This document shows positions 35,986 to 57,255 of a stretch of 64,000 bases of DNA, in pieces (position 1 is the stretch's first letter; each line of letters starts with the position of its first letter). The position numbers and the translations under genes were made by a program. The stretch is from Tetradesmus obliquus (lineage: Eukaryota > Chlorophyta > Chlorophyceae > Sphaeropleales > Scenedesmaceae). The notes under the pieces are model-generated. The model was not told where the DNA came from. It made no database searches and saw nothing but the letters and a program-made list of their open reading frames with translations. The stretch covers positions 1,798,001 through 1,862,000 of the forward strand of contig CP126203.1 of assembly GCA_030272155.1 (NCBI GenBank). Direction: 5' to 3'.

Positions 35986-36783
35986 GATCAGCATGCAGGA
36001 TCCAACCAGTTCTCAGCTGTGCAGCAGTTCCCAACCACACACAAGGCAGCTGCTAACAGCTGGGTGGATGCCGACACGATAGCAGCAGCAGCAGCAGCAG
36101 GTGGCTGTGATGCCGAGGAGGAGGCAGCAGCAGCAGCAGCAGCAGCATCCGTTGCAGATGGTGCTGATGTTGGCAGCCCTGGACGTTCAGTATCAGGCAC
36201 CATCACGCTCGAGCGCGTGTTTGCGAAGCAGCAAACTTCAGCAGCTGACTATCCTGCTGAATTCGAAGTGGTGCCTCGCCGCTCGCAGCCAGTTACATAC
36301 AGCCGGCCGCAGCCGCTGCAGCAGGGTCCTGGCAGCAGCAGCGGCGGGCAGATTCTGCCAGTTGTTGCGGTGCATGTTGGTGGTGAGGTTGACTTCCAAG
36401 CTTTTTGCAAGGAGTTCAATTTCAAGGACAGGGTGACGACGCTGAGGGACCATGTGCTGCTGGAGGTGCGTTGACTGATGTTTGATTATGTTTGATTTTA
36501 TCTCCGCTTTGTGTTCATCATACTTTTGGCGACGCCTAGCTGCATTGAGTCCAATTATGTACAGTCTAGCCGCAAAGTGGGCTTTGATGTTTTGTTGTGA
36601 TGCTGGGTACCATGTTTGTCCAGAAATACCTAGATGTTCATGATGCTGTGTTATGCTTACATGTTGTTTGTTGCTTGCGCAGGTTGACGAGCTGAACGAG
36701 GAGCGGGTGCTGTTTGGGCCGGGGAGGGAGGAGCAGCGCGATGAGAAGAAGCTCATGGTCATCTTCAGGTGGGGGCCCGCTGC

Positions 36784-36852
<69 letters not shown>

Positions 36853-39317
36853 TCAATAATAATAATAATAGTAATGGCAGTAGTAATAATAATGATGATG
36901 ATGAGTATGCTATTCAAGGTAAAAATATCACATTTAAACATATCGTTTAAAGTATATATGATTTGATGACAGTTTTCTTGACAGCATCAATTGCTGCTTG
37001 AATTGCTGCATCTCGCAGGTACGGCAGCGTCATCTTCTTCAACCTGCGCCAGCGCAGCAGGGACGCCTGGCTGGACAAGCTGGCGCCCTTCATCAAGGTG
37101 CCCGAGCACTACCGCAGCAACGACGCCAGCAGCAGCAGTAGCAGCAGCAACGGCGGCATCGGGCCGCAGAGGCGCACAGACGGTGAGCATGGATGATGTC
37201 AGCAGTCGTGCCGGCGAGTGGTGTAAAAGCCAGCGTGGCTTGGCGGATGCGACTGCGCATCACGTTGCGCCACATGGTGGTTCTGTGCATGCCTACAATG
37301 CAAGTTCTCTTTTACAATCACAATATTACCCACATCGCCTGCAGAGACATCTGTGGTCATCCGCTCTAGTCTTGGCGAGGCGCAGTGGGCGTGCCTGGAG
37401 CAGATGGCTTGGTGATTACCACACACCCACACTCGCTCATAACAACGTTCAACTTTACCTGCCATGTATGCAGAGACGTTGTGGTCATCCGCTCCTCTCT
37501 TGACGAAGCGCAGTGGGCGTGCCTGGAGCCTGCCCGTTTGGTTGTGACCTCACACCCACACTTACACTCACAACAACCTTCACCTTCACCTCCCGTTCAT
37601 GCAGAGACGTCTGTGGTCATCCGCTCCTCGCTAGATGAGGCGCAGTGGGCGTGCCTGGAGCCGGACCGTGTGGTTACACTCACAATCACTAAGAAAAACA
37701 ATAACCTTAACTCATGTATGCAGAGACGTCTGTGGTCATCCGCTCCTCTCTTGATGAGGCGCAGTGGGCGTGCCTGGAGCCGGACCGTGTGGTGGTGCAC
37801 GCGCTGGACGTGGGCAACGTGCGCACCATCAGCCACGTGCTGGGGCAGAGCGTGGCACTTGACTACTACAACTCGTGAGTATTGGCAACACGGATATCAG
37901 TGTTACTGTTATTGTTATTTTTAATGATACGTTTGTCTGTTTTTAATCATGATCACTATGGTGCGCACCATCAGCCACGTGCTGGGGCAGAGCGTGGCAC
38001 TCGACTACTACAACTCGTGAGTGTTATTTATCAGTAGGATTGGTTGTATATTGATCGATTTTATTACTGATGTGATTTTCACCGTGATCACCATGGTGCG
38101 CACCATCAGCCACGTGCTGGAGTAGAGTGTGGCGCTCGACTACTACAACTCGTGAGTGTGTCATTTCTGTTAGTGAAACCATTTTTTTAATACCCAACTC
38201 TGTTGGTGTATCTCATCTGCCTGCAATGCTGATTATGCCATGACAAACCAGGTCTTCTGACAATCAAATCACCTTTGTCCAAAGTCAAATTGCGCCGTTT
38301 TGCTTGTTCTCATGTCTTGCAGCAAGGTGGACGAGGCCATCCAAAATTTCAGCCCCTATTTGAAGGAGGTAGCCGAGTCTGGCGCCGCACACCGCATCAA
38401 GGAGAAGCAGCTGCTGCAGCACATCGCAGACAACAGCCTGCTGTACACCGACGTGGTGACGAAAATTGGGCTGCTGGACGTCAGCCAGACCGCGTGGGCG
38501 GCGGACAGGTGCGACGCCTGGACACTTGCTCTTTTTGCTGGGTTAGGGGCACCAGTCAGTTGAGAACTGTTACACACAGGCTGGGGTTCAACCATTGCTT
38601 GTGTTTGTTGTGTTGTTATTGTTGAGAGCTTTGGGCTGCATGCATGTGACGTGTGCGACGCTGGTGTCCACCACACTCAAGTACACTACTTCTGACCATA
38701 TTATAGAAGTAAACCTGAAAGTACATGTTGTGCTGCGCTGCGTGTGCCACACTTACTGCAAGCTGTGGGAGGTGCTGCACACCACCAGCACCACATCAAT
38801 GCATCCTCACACGGCTGTCGGCGTGTTTTGTCAAAGACAGTCACAAGTACATGTGCTGCGCTGTGCATGCCGCAGGTACTGCAAGCTGTGGGAGGCGCTG
38901 CGCACCGACTACGAGATAGAGAAGCGCTTTGAAGCCATCAACAGAAAGGTGAGGCAGGGCGGCAGCAGGCGTTGCAGCAGCAGCAGGAACAGAAGTGCAG
39001 TGCAGCATAGCACAGCACATGTGCAAATTACAACAGCAAGTCAGCGGCTGCCCACCGTGCTTTTTCTGCTGCTGCTGCTGCTGCTGCTGCCCCATGATAG
39101 TGCATGCCAAGTTCCTGCTGTATATGCCTGCTGACACAACTGCGCTGCCGCTGCCGTTGTGCTGCTGCTGCTGCCGCAGCTGGGCCCCATGATAGAGAAT
39201 GCCAAGTTCCTGCTAGACATTCGCGCAGAGAAGAAGAGTGCAGAAGCAGAGTGGATCATCATCGGGCTGATCTGCCTTGAGGTGGTGGTCAACTGCTACG
39301 GCCACTTCATGCTGTGA
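35566..39317 (+). CDS. RMD1/RRG (DUF155) family protein, probably mitochondrial
   Basis: Seven exons: 35566-36465, 36683-36768, 37019-37182, 37724-37874, 38323-38508, 38876-38948, 39180-39317; 565 residues, phases consistent. The first 60 residues are rich in Leu, Arg and Ser with no acids until QDIWERK, as in a mitochondrial presequence. Poly-Gln, poly-Ala and poly-Ser inserts follow. The DUF155 domain begins around LPVVAVHVGGEVDF and shows YGSVIFFNLRQRSRDAW, SHVLGQSVALDYYNSKVDEAI, EKQLLQHIADNSLLYTDVV, RYCKLWEALRTDYEIEKRF and a C-terminal hydrophobic end EWIIIGLICLEVVVNCYG. Plant relatives (RETARDED ROOT GROWTH) act in mitochondria in cell division or gene expression; yeast RMD1 is linked to sporulation. 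The molecular activity of the family is unclear. Confidence 0.9.
36786..36852. repeat. (TAA)n microsatellite
   Basis: About 22 uninterrupted ataata units, then interrupted units to 36880, just after the donor of RMD1-like exon 2. The only AT-only microsatellite in the window. Confidence 0.95.
37343..37670 (+). repeat. Three acceptor-side copies of RMD1-like exon 4 start
   Basis: agagacgtctgtggtcatcc recurs at about 37344, 37471 and 37602 before the true start at 37724. Copies encode VVIRSSLDEAQWACLEP and keep a CAG acceptor (TGCAG); spacing is about 125 bp. Confidence 0.9.
37960..38155 (+). repeat. Two donor-side copies of RMD1-like exon 4 end
   Basis: About 37960-38022 and 38095-38155 encode VRTISHVLGQSVALDYYNS with the GTGAGTG donor. 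The second copy has a TAG in frame (gagtag), so it would break the protein if included. Confidence 0.9.
38740..38790 (+). repeat. Acceptor-side degenerate copy of RMD1-like exon 6 start
   Basis: tactgcaagctgtgggaggtgctgc at about 38753 matches the true exon start at 38876 (YCKLWEALR). Confidence 0.75.
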
Positions 39318-39364
39318 ACTTCACACTGGCTGCACTGCGAAGTCTTTGAAGTTCACACTTGCAG

Positions 39365-39445
39365 CTGGCTGAGACGGAGTGAATCATCACTGGGCTGATC
39401 TGCCTGGAGTCGGCGGTCAACTGCTACGGCCACTTCATGCTGTGA
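39365..39445 (+). repeat. Copy of the RMD1-like terminal exon end with stop
   Basis: Encodes WIITGLICLESAVNCYGHFML followed by TGA, as in the true C-terminus ending at 39317. Lies in the 3' UTR. Confidence 0.85.
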
Positions 39446-40782
39446 AGTTGTTAGCAGCTGCGCAGTCAAATGTTGGACGCACTGCAGCTCGCGCTGAGAA
39501 GCACAGTGCAAGCAGTTCACAAATCACTGCAGGCCATCATGGCATGTACACTAGGCGTTGGTTGGGCTTGTGTCAAAGCATGCGGCCTGAACAGGGTGCT
39601 GCAGCCAGAGAAAACTCTTGTCTGGTTTGATCATCTGTGCTTGTTAGCAAGTGCAGCTGTTGTACAGTAGCGGTGTTGGTTGCATGGCACATTGCAGGCA
39701 CAACCTGCTGTTGCATGCGTGTTATGTGTGAGTAAGCTTTGAGCACAGAAGGTGCAGCAACAACATGACGGCTTCCTGTACTGGGTTTTCTGTTCACACC
39801 ATGACGGCGGTGCCACACACGCATGCTCGCTTGCTGATGGGCAACAGCTGATGTTCAGCCCTACAAGCATCCAACCGCAAGGCTTGGCAGTGCACTGCTA
39901 GCACGTGCTAAACGTTCTTCCTAGGAGAGCCTGTGCTGCTTTGCAATGGCTCTGTCAACAGCGCATTGCACATGTAATTGTAGATTGTGTATATGGTTGT
40001 TGTCAAGTGACACTGTGCACACAAGGTTATTCATTAGAAGTCAGCGGCTTCAAGAGTTAATGTGTTACACATCACATGCCAGGCCAAAGGTACGAAACAC
40101 CAGATGTCAACGTGTGCCAGTCCAATGGCAGGTGCATGTTTGCCTGCATCACAGACTGGCCAACCCAAATAGACCACCTTGCAGGATATACCTGCCAGGT
40201 GACATAATGTAACCAGCACTAGTGCACTCCACATGGAGACGGAGGAACAGTAATGCTCCAGCCGGAGCTGCCACCAGCTGAAAGTGCCACATGACAAAGG
40301 TGGGATACATGTGACTGTGCATGGGCGATCCAGCCAGACGCTGGCCTGACAAACCTCACAAGCAAAACCTGACACTGATGTACAAGCTGTCACAGAAGAT
40401 AAGCTGAAAGCAAACAGCAGACGAAGCAGCAAAGCAGCTGCTTGGCGCAGCGCCAGTGACCATGACGACAACACATGAGTTGTTGTTTGTTGGTGGGTAT
40501 GGACTGTCACCACAGAACAGTACGTTGTTGTTGTCTGATATCGCATCGATGTGAGGCCTTGAAACAGAACTTATCAGCAGCTGCACCATCCACCTCTATC
40601 CCAGATCACGCCTGCACCAGGCATACTACTGCCTCGCGCGCTGCATGCTGCAAGCCAGTTGCATGCCGACCAATGCCAGCAAGCGCCGCCGCATGCTTTA
40701 AATCATTCAACTGTCAGATGCTGTGGCGCCAAAGCAGAGCTGCTGCTGCCCAACTGCTGCTGCATGTGCTGCTGCTGCTGCT
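39446..40782. other. Convergent intergenic region
   Basis: The RMD1-like gene enters from the left and the 93-residue gene from the right. Possible green-algal poly(A) signals: tgtaa at 39973-39977 on plus and its complement ttaca at 40065-40069 on minus, which would make the two transcripts overlap slightly at their 3' ends. No coding features seen. Confidence 0.4.
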
Positions 40783-41346
40783 CTAGTTGGGCACATCATC
40801 TGGGCCCAGGATGTTGCCTGGGATCTTGTTCATGATGGGGTTGAGGAACACAGCAGGCGCGTTGGTGCGCTCCTGCAAGCATGACAAGAAAGAAGAGCAG
40901 CAGGGACATGAGGTGAGCATTTGGGTGAGGAGCCATGATTCTGGTTCTCGATGCGGTTGAGGAAATGGCAGGGGCGTTGGTACGCTCCTGCGAGCAAGTT
41001 CAAAGAAACACAAGCAGCAGCGATGGAGTACCAGGAACAAGCAGGCAAAAAACTGACACAACATTTGCAGAAGTGCCTGCCACTGGGGATAGACTGCCAC
41101 CACTGCAGTGTTCTGCTGCTTGCTATCGCGTGAACCGCTGATGCAGCGTCGCTGCACCAGCCAAGAGCGAACGCTGCAGCACACTCTGTGGCAAACTCTC
41201 TGCTGACAGCCGGACAAATCTTTTGTGAGTCTGTCTATGCCACTCCACGCCATATACTGCACAGCACATAGCAGCAACCTATCGCCCCCAGCAATGGCCT
41301 GACTGCAGCATGTGGAACTGCATATGCATGTGCATGCGCATGACAC

Positions 41347-41389
<43 letters not shown>

Positions 41390-41915
41390 GAACGCCGCGG
41401 CAAATACCGCGCGCTGTGCCATGCTGAGATGCATCTGATGCATCAGCAGCGGCACTCACCATCACATTGCCGATCTTTGCCTGCTCAGCAAGGAACTCTG
41501 GGCTTAAGGTGTGTGGCGTCTTGAAGGCAAAGCTGTTGAGCCAGGACATACCAAACACCGCAGCAGTAACGGCCAGGAAGATGGGCGTGTGCTTGCCGAA
41601 GGGCACCTGCAAGCATTAAATGTGCTACGCTGAGAGCTGAACGTGTAACAGCAAAGTTTGCAGCTGCTGCTTGCTGCTACTACTGCTAGCAGCAGCTGCT
41701 GGCCATGCGGGCCTGCTGAGCCCGTGCAGCTACTGAACACGTTGACTAAGGTTATCAGTGCCTCCTAATTGTATCACGGTCTGTCGGGTGCTAGTGATGG
41801 CGGAGACGTGCATCTTGAACTGGAGCTCGTCACCCGCAGATGAGGAGGCTAGATCAGGCGTCATACTCACGTCCAGGAAAGCCTTTGTTGGCTTAAGAAC
41901 AAAACCGGCAGACAT
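40783..41915 (-). CDS. Small single-pass membrane protein, 93 residues, unknown function
   Basis: Three exons: 41915-41871, 41606-41460, 40872-40783, with consistent phases. The product begins MSAGFVLKPTKAFLDVPFGKHTP, has one hydrophobic helix (IFLAVTAAVFGMSWLNSFAF), then a polar tail ending NKIPGNILGPDDVPN. The size and layout resemble small accessory subunits of mitochondrial respiratory complexes, but I do not recognise a family and the location is inference. The start was chosen at the first ATG in the open frame, 250 bp from the divergent selenoprotein-O gene. Confidence 0.65.
40920..40998 (-). repeat. Acceptor-side copy of the small gene's last exon
   Basis: About 75% match to 40805-40880, covering RTNAPAVFLNPI and the TTGCAG-like acceptor region (here CTCGCAG), lying upstream in gene direction. 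Confidence 0.75.
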
Positions 41916-42165
41916 CGTGCCTGTTGGTGCTGTGGGCAAAAAGTACAGAAGTGATCTAGGGCGCTACTGCAGCAAATCCTCTGATAAACAACTGTGTACA
42001 AGTGTTAAGACGTCCGTGATGCCGATTGGCTGAATGCTTTCGTGCGTCTCCGCACCTGTCATCCCTCTTGTTACCCTAGTCACTTGGGATGACGCCAGTT
42101 CTCAAGCGTAAGGCACCTTTGTGCACCTGAAAGTCTCGAATGGTATATGATTGACATCAGACACC
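41916..42165. promoter_or_regulatory. 250-bp divergent promoter
   Basis: Separates the start codons of the 93-residue gene (minus) and the selenoprotein-O gene (plus), so it must serve both and hold both 5' UTRs. No specific motif assigned. Confidence 0.55.
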
Positions 42166-50959
<8,794 letters not shown>

Positions 50960-52736
50960 GCAGCGATTTACGGAAGGCTGAGGCGGAGGACCGGCTTTGG
51001 CGCTTGCAAACACCTCAGGTGTGTTGTGGCAGGACCTTATGCTCTCTTCTCTCAGCTGCTGGTGGCACCGCATCGTGCCACTGCTGCACACTGTGTGAGT
51101 TGCGGCTGTGGCTGCTGCCACGCACTTCAAGCAATGTATAGCTTGATGCTTGCTGCGGCATGAGGCGCGGCGCTGCGGCTCAATGTGTGCAGCGCTGGTC
51201 TGCCTGGCACGCCCTTCCATGGATACAGGAGTAAAACAACTTGTGAAGCGTGTGTGCAGCAGTGCCGGCAGTGCGGGTGATTTTGTTGCTGGCGGCGAGG
51301 AGCATGACACTGCTGGAAGGGCAGAACATCTGGCATGTACTGGATGTTGACAAACGGAATGCATTGCATTTGCTTGTAAGCAGGCTGTTAACATGGAGTT
51401 TTCAAAGTTTTTAGCATGTGCAGCAGATGGAAGTAGTCAAACGAAGTGGGCTGTGCATGGTGACTCTGCTGCGCTGTTGCTGCCTCATGGCATTTGAATG
51501 GCTGGTGTCACTTGAATGGTGCACATGGTTTGCCATTGCAGACCAAGAAGGAGCATTGTGCTCCACAGTGATTTGCGGGTCATTTTGATTTTCGGGTCAT
51601 TGTGTGCAGTGGTTGCTGCCTAAGCAGCACGTGGGCTGCACCCGCTGCACAGCTTCGGGCGATGCAGGAAGGCTCGCTAACTGAGGCCTGCAGCCTTGCA
51701 ACAGTTGTGCTTCTTGTAGTTGTTTCCTCTACTTCACTGACGCAGTTGGAGACGTGTTGGTTTTGTTGAGTTGCGGTGCAATACTACTTGTCCACAGCCG
51801 CTGTATCATACGGCCCAGTGGGCTGTGGCAGCACGGATGATGCGGCATTCAGGGATACTTGTTTGACGTGTTGAATATGCAAGTTGCTGCATCCTCAGTG
51901 GTAAGGTCTTCCAGAAGATTCTGATCAATGTCATCAAGCATCGTCAGGACACTCAGGCTGGTTGGTGGGCATGCCCACTGCCTTTCAAATACCTAGGAGT
52001 ATAACTTTTGATCAATGCGCTGGCAGTAGCGACCTGCCGGGCGAGTTTGACACAGCTTTAGCTTGGCAGGAGCTGTAGCTGCCCTTGGCACCTCATAAGG
52101 TGTCGGTCATGACCACTGTTCGGCCAGTTACTGCTTGATCCTGAGGAGTTTGCAGCTCCTGCCTTCTTCCTGACAACCTTTGGGACGTCTTCAATGCTGG
52201 GAAATAACAAAAATCATGCAGCACCACAGCAGCTCCGTTCTGTGGGCTCAGGAGCCGGGTCTGTGCGTTGCAGCAGAATTACACGTTCCCAGGTACAGTA
52301 CCGCTTGGATCGGCCAGCTGCGTGTTCTGGACGTGCGCATGCTGAACCTGCCTATCAACTGCTGTAATGATATACTAGCTGTGAGACAGGTTCCCGCATG
52401 CACGCACGAACTGTCTAATCAGCAACAAGTGTGACGAATCATGTCACCCGAAGAGGATGTCTTTTGACGGCCTGCTGCGTCGAGACTCAATTCAACAGAG
52501 CTTTAAGCAAGCTGCATAAACCAGATAAACAACGCTTGTACACGCGGTGTGAGGCTCGACATATATGCTGCCTCCCATATAAACGCGATCTTCCTGTGCA
52601 CGATTGCTAACCCCCAAGACGGCTCGAATGTTGAACATGTACTCGCACGAAATGAAATAGCCGTCGAACACTGCCAGCACGGCAGCAGCCGCTGCTGGCA
52701 GGAACCCACTGTCGAAAGCAAGTCCCTAGACCAACT
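50960..52736. other. Spacer between SELO and the LRR-cyclase gene
   Basis: 1.8 kb with no gene I can support. The SELO 3' UTR must lie at the left; a tgtaa occurs at 51375-51379. The right part should hold the promoter of the LRR-cyclase gene. Triplet runs are nearly absent, unlike the flanking introns. Confidence 0.5.
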
Positions 52737-54553
52737 ATGACCATCACAGGGAGAGCCTGGCCGGTGTTGATACTGGCCCTGATTGCTGGCATCATATCTG
52801 CAAGCGCAGCAGTGCCGGTCAAAGCCGCTACCGGCGCTGCAGATGCTGCTGGTGCTAGCAGGGCTGCTGCTGCTGCTGCGCCAGTGACACCCCAGCAGCA
52901 GCGCAATGCAAGCAAGCCGCAGGCGAAGCTTGCAGGACAATGTCCTGGAGTATCAGCTGGCGTGTGTCAGCTGCCGTGCCAGCTGTACACCTGCAAGCAG
53001 CTGGCAGCGTTTTACTTCCATTCAAACAACATCACAGATGGATGGGACGAAGAGCGAGGATGGCGCACCACTCAAAGCATGCCCTGCGAGAGGCTGATTG
53101 CACCAAAAGCAGCAGCTCCTGCCTACTGCTCCTGGTTTGGCATCACCTGCTGCAAGGCCGCTGATGTGGCTGCAGGGGAGTGCAGCGTGGTGCACAGCGT
53201 GCTTGTGATTGAGATGCCGCTGAACAACCTGAATGTGTCAGTGTCAGACCCCAAGTGGCTCCGCACAGTGCAGGTGAGAGCAGGCCTGAAAGCACTACTA
53301 TTTTTGGGGTGCATGGCACGTTTGTAACCAGCAGCGTGGACGTCAGGTGCCTGGCTGTGTGGAAAAGTGCGCCTGATGAAGTGCGCTGCTGCACTGCAGT
53401 GATGGGCAGCATGGTGCACATGCAGAGCAGCGGCAGTGGCAGTGGCAGCCAGCGAGCTGTGCTGTGCCATTCCTGACTGCCAGAGGTTAATGCAATAGCA
53501 GAGAAAGAGTGACGTTGAGTGTGCATCCTGCAGAGAACCTCAGCAAGCAGGCAGTTAACAGTGTTACTGTTTACTCTTCCGACAGTGCCTTGACAGGCGT
53601 GAGTAACAGCAACAGCATCAGCAACGTTTCTGCTGTGCAGCCGCTGCATGTCTGCATGCAGCTTGCTTGGCGGCTAGTAGATCAGCACTTCCTGTGTTGT
53701 TGCTGCTGCTGCTGCTGCTGCTGCAGGCGCTGCACGACTGCGGCATGACGAAGCTGTCTCTGGAGGCCAACCAGCTGAGCGGGGAGATGGACGATGCATG
53801 GGGCGACATGGTGCACCTCAAAGTGCTCAACTTGGGTGAGTTCAAATCCAGCCAGAATGCAGCAAAAGCAGCAAGCTGCAGCTGTCAGGGGACATGGACG
53901 ATGCATGGGGAATTGTGATGCACCTCAAGGTGCTGAACCTGCGTGAGTTGAACATGCAGCAGTAATGCAGCAAAAGCAGCAAATGCAGCCTGTTGGTGGA
54001 GTGCAGCACAATGAGCAACACATGAATCCGCAGCAGCAGCCGCAAGATGCATGATGCATGGGGAGACATGGTGCACCTCAAGGTGCTCAACTTGGGTGAG
54101 TTGCGAGCACAACCAGCAGCAGCAGCAGCAGTGGCAGCAGTGGCAGCAGCGGTGCAACTGAGGGCAGTGGAGCCAGGGAATGCATAGTGCTGATCCTCCC
54201 TGGCTGCTACCGGAACAGCGCGCTGCACCCTTCCACAGAGCCGCATGGCTGGGTTCACGCCATCAACAGTATGTACAGTGTAACTATGCAGTGCCTGTCA
54301 CCTGGCCTTCTCCGGCGTACAAACCATTTTGGGGCACTAGTATCTTTTGATCACCATCGTCGTCCGCTATGTGATCATATGGCATGTAACAGAATGTGTC
54401 CCGGTCGTGTTGATGCTGCAGCCAACGCCTGGATTGACGGCCCCATCCCCGAGGTGCTGCGGCGCCTGTCAGGCCTGACAGACATCAACCTCTCCAACAA
54501 CTTCCTCACAGGTGGGGCGGCAGCAGCAGCAGCAACGGTGTGCCAGCAGTGTG

Positions 54554-54601
<48 letters not shown>

Positions 54602-57219
54602 CCAGATTCAGTGATACCAGCGGCAGGACTTACTGACATCAACCTCTCCAGCATCTTCCTCACAGGTGGGCTGGTTGTGGCAGCAGCCGCAGTGTGCCAG
54701 CAGTTATGCTAGCAGCAGCAGCAGCAGTACCAGCTTCAGTGATACCAGCGGCAGGCGTCACAGACATCAACCTCTCCAGCAACTTCCTCACAAGTGGGCT
54801 GGGGCTGCGGCAGCAGCAGTAGCAGCAGCGTAACAGCCACTGTGCTAGCAGCAGCGAAACAGCTGCTGTGCTAGAAGCAGCAGCACCAGCACCAGCTTCA
54901 GTGATACCAAGCAGGCACCAAACCAGCAATGTGTCTGCGCCTGTGTGTGCTGTTGTGTGTGTCATCAAAACAGGCACGCTGCCCAACTGGCTGGGCAGCC
55001 TGGCCAACCTGGAGGTGCTCAACCTTTGCAGCCAGGCGGGCACCACTCACTGGCTGTGTGTCGCTGTTGCTGCTAGCTTTTGCTGCTAGGTTTTGCAGCC
55101 AGGAAAACAGCCGGAGTGGCTGGGTGGCTGACTGTGCACCATACCTTGATATGTTTCTCTGAAACTGGCGCCGCCCTGCCTTTGCTGCCAGGCACGCTGC
55201 CGGACTGGCTGGGCAGCCTTGAGAACCTGGAGGTGCTCAACCTGGGCAGCCAGGCGGGCACCACTGAGGAGACTGGGCTGCACGGCACCATCCCGCCTGA
55301 CATAGGCAAACTCAGCAAGCTGCGCGAGCTCAACCTGGTGAGCAGTACAGCAGTGCGGCAGCAGCAGCAGCAGCAACACACGGCAGCAGCAGCAGCAGCA
55401 GCAGCACTGCACCGCCAGACATAGGCAAGCTGAGCAAGCTGCACGAGCTCTAACCTGGTGAGCGGTGGGCTAAGCAGCAGCAGCGGCAGCAGCAGCAGCA
55501 GCAGCAGTCACAACAGCAGCATGGCAGCAATAGACAGCAGCATAGGCAGGCTGAGGAAGCTGTGTGAGGTCAACCTGATGAGGGATGAATCACCAATTTT
55601 GGTTGTGGTAGCATGTGACTACAGCAGCAGCAGCAGAAGCAGAAGCAGCGGCAGCGGCAGAAGCAGCATTTAACGCCAGTCAAATGTGCAAGAGTGAACC
55701 TGGTGAGTGAGTTGCGCAACAGCAGCAGCAGGCGCAGCACTTGACAGCAGAAATTATAGCTGCCATGCAGCAATTATGTTCACGCCTGTGTCTTGACTGC
55801 TGCTGCTGCTGCCTGCAGGAGGCCAACTGGCTCACTGGGGAGATCCCTGAGGAGATCTGCAGCGAGGGTGCGGCCCAGAGGGACGCAAACACATTTGCAT
55901 GCAGCAGCGGGTTCATGCTTCCAGGCTATGCCCCTGCATCCAGCTGGCCGGCTGGGCTGCCCCGCAGCTGCTGCTGCATGCCTGCTATACTTGGTCTTCT
56001 GCTAATGCAGTAGCAGCCCAGCCAAGCAGCTGTACGCATGGGCAATAGTCAAATAGCTGCACAGGCACAGCCGCAGCCCCTGGCGGGTTGCTTGCGCTGC
56101 GTAATGTGGCGGCAGCATTTCATTGTTGCTGCTGCTGTTGCTGGCGTGCGCTACTTGTGCTGCACGAGAATCACACTGCCTGGTTCAAAACATGTTGTGA
56201 TGTGCACAACAGGCAGCAACCTGATCTAGCTCAACGTGGCGTAATCACCTGCCACAAACCTCAATGCTTGTCACCGCTGCATTGCTCTTTGCCTCTCTCA
56301 ACCATGCTCTCTCCATGCAGGCAGCAGCCTGATCCAGCTCAACCTGCACGCCAACAAGTTGTCACACATCGCTGGCCGCGCTGCATGTGCTGTATCGTGA
56401 TGCAGGCTGCAGCCTGATCCAGCTCAACCTGCGAGCCAACAGCCTGCCACATACTCCAAGATGGTGCCAAGACCCAAATATAACTATTCTCTCTCAATAA
56501 TGCATTTCACGCTGCATTGCTTTGTGCCTTCTCAAATATGCTTGTGCCATGCAGGCAGCAGCCTGATTCAGCTCAACCTGCGTGCCAACAGCCTGGAGGG
56601 GCGCGCCACGCCAGTGCAGCAGTGCGCCAAGCTGGTGCAGCTGGACCTCAGGTGAGGCGGCACATGTGTTACATAATTCACATAATAACACGTCACATGA
56701 CAATATGACAGTGTTGCTTCACATTCCCAATTTCAGCTGGACATGGTGCCGGTGCAGCAGTGCGCCAAGCTGGTGCAGCTGGACCTCAGGTGAGGCGGCA
56801 CATGTGTTGTATACCAGAAATGTAACATGTCACTTAATTGAATGACGGTGCAACTTCAAAACACTCAATGCATCCGGATATGGCGACCTCAGGTGCAGCA
56901 ACAGTGGCAGCAGCAGCAGCAGCAGCACCAACACCTTCACGGGCCACGCTTCATAAGGATACCTCAGACCGCTCAACATTTGCTGCTGCTGCTGCTGCTG
57001 CTGCCGCTGCTGCAGCAACAACGACCTCACTGGCCCGCTGCCTGTTGCGGACCACTGGCGTGACCTCACCACCTACCAGCTCAGTGACAACAGCTTCACT
57101 TGCCGTCCAAAAAACATCTCTTCCTGCTGCTGCTGATACCGCTGCCGCTGCCGCAGCAACACTGACCTCATGCGCCCAACTTTCAAAGTAGGTATCAGAC
57201 CGCTCAACTTGGCCTAACA

Positions 57220-57255
<36 letters not shown>

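Noticed and set aside
50960-52736. Open frames in the SELO to LRR-cyclase spacer
   Set aside because: Short, without domains or splice logic, and in a stretch lacking the triplet inserts typical of exons here.
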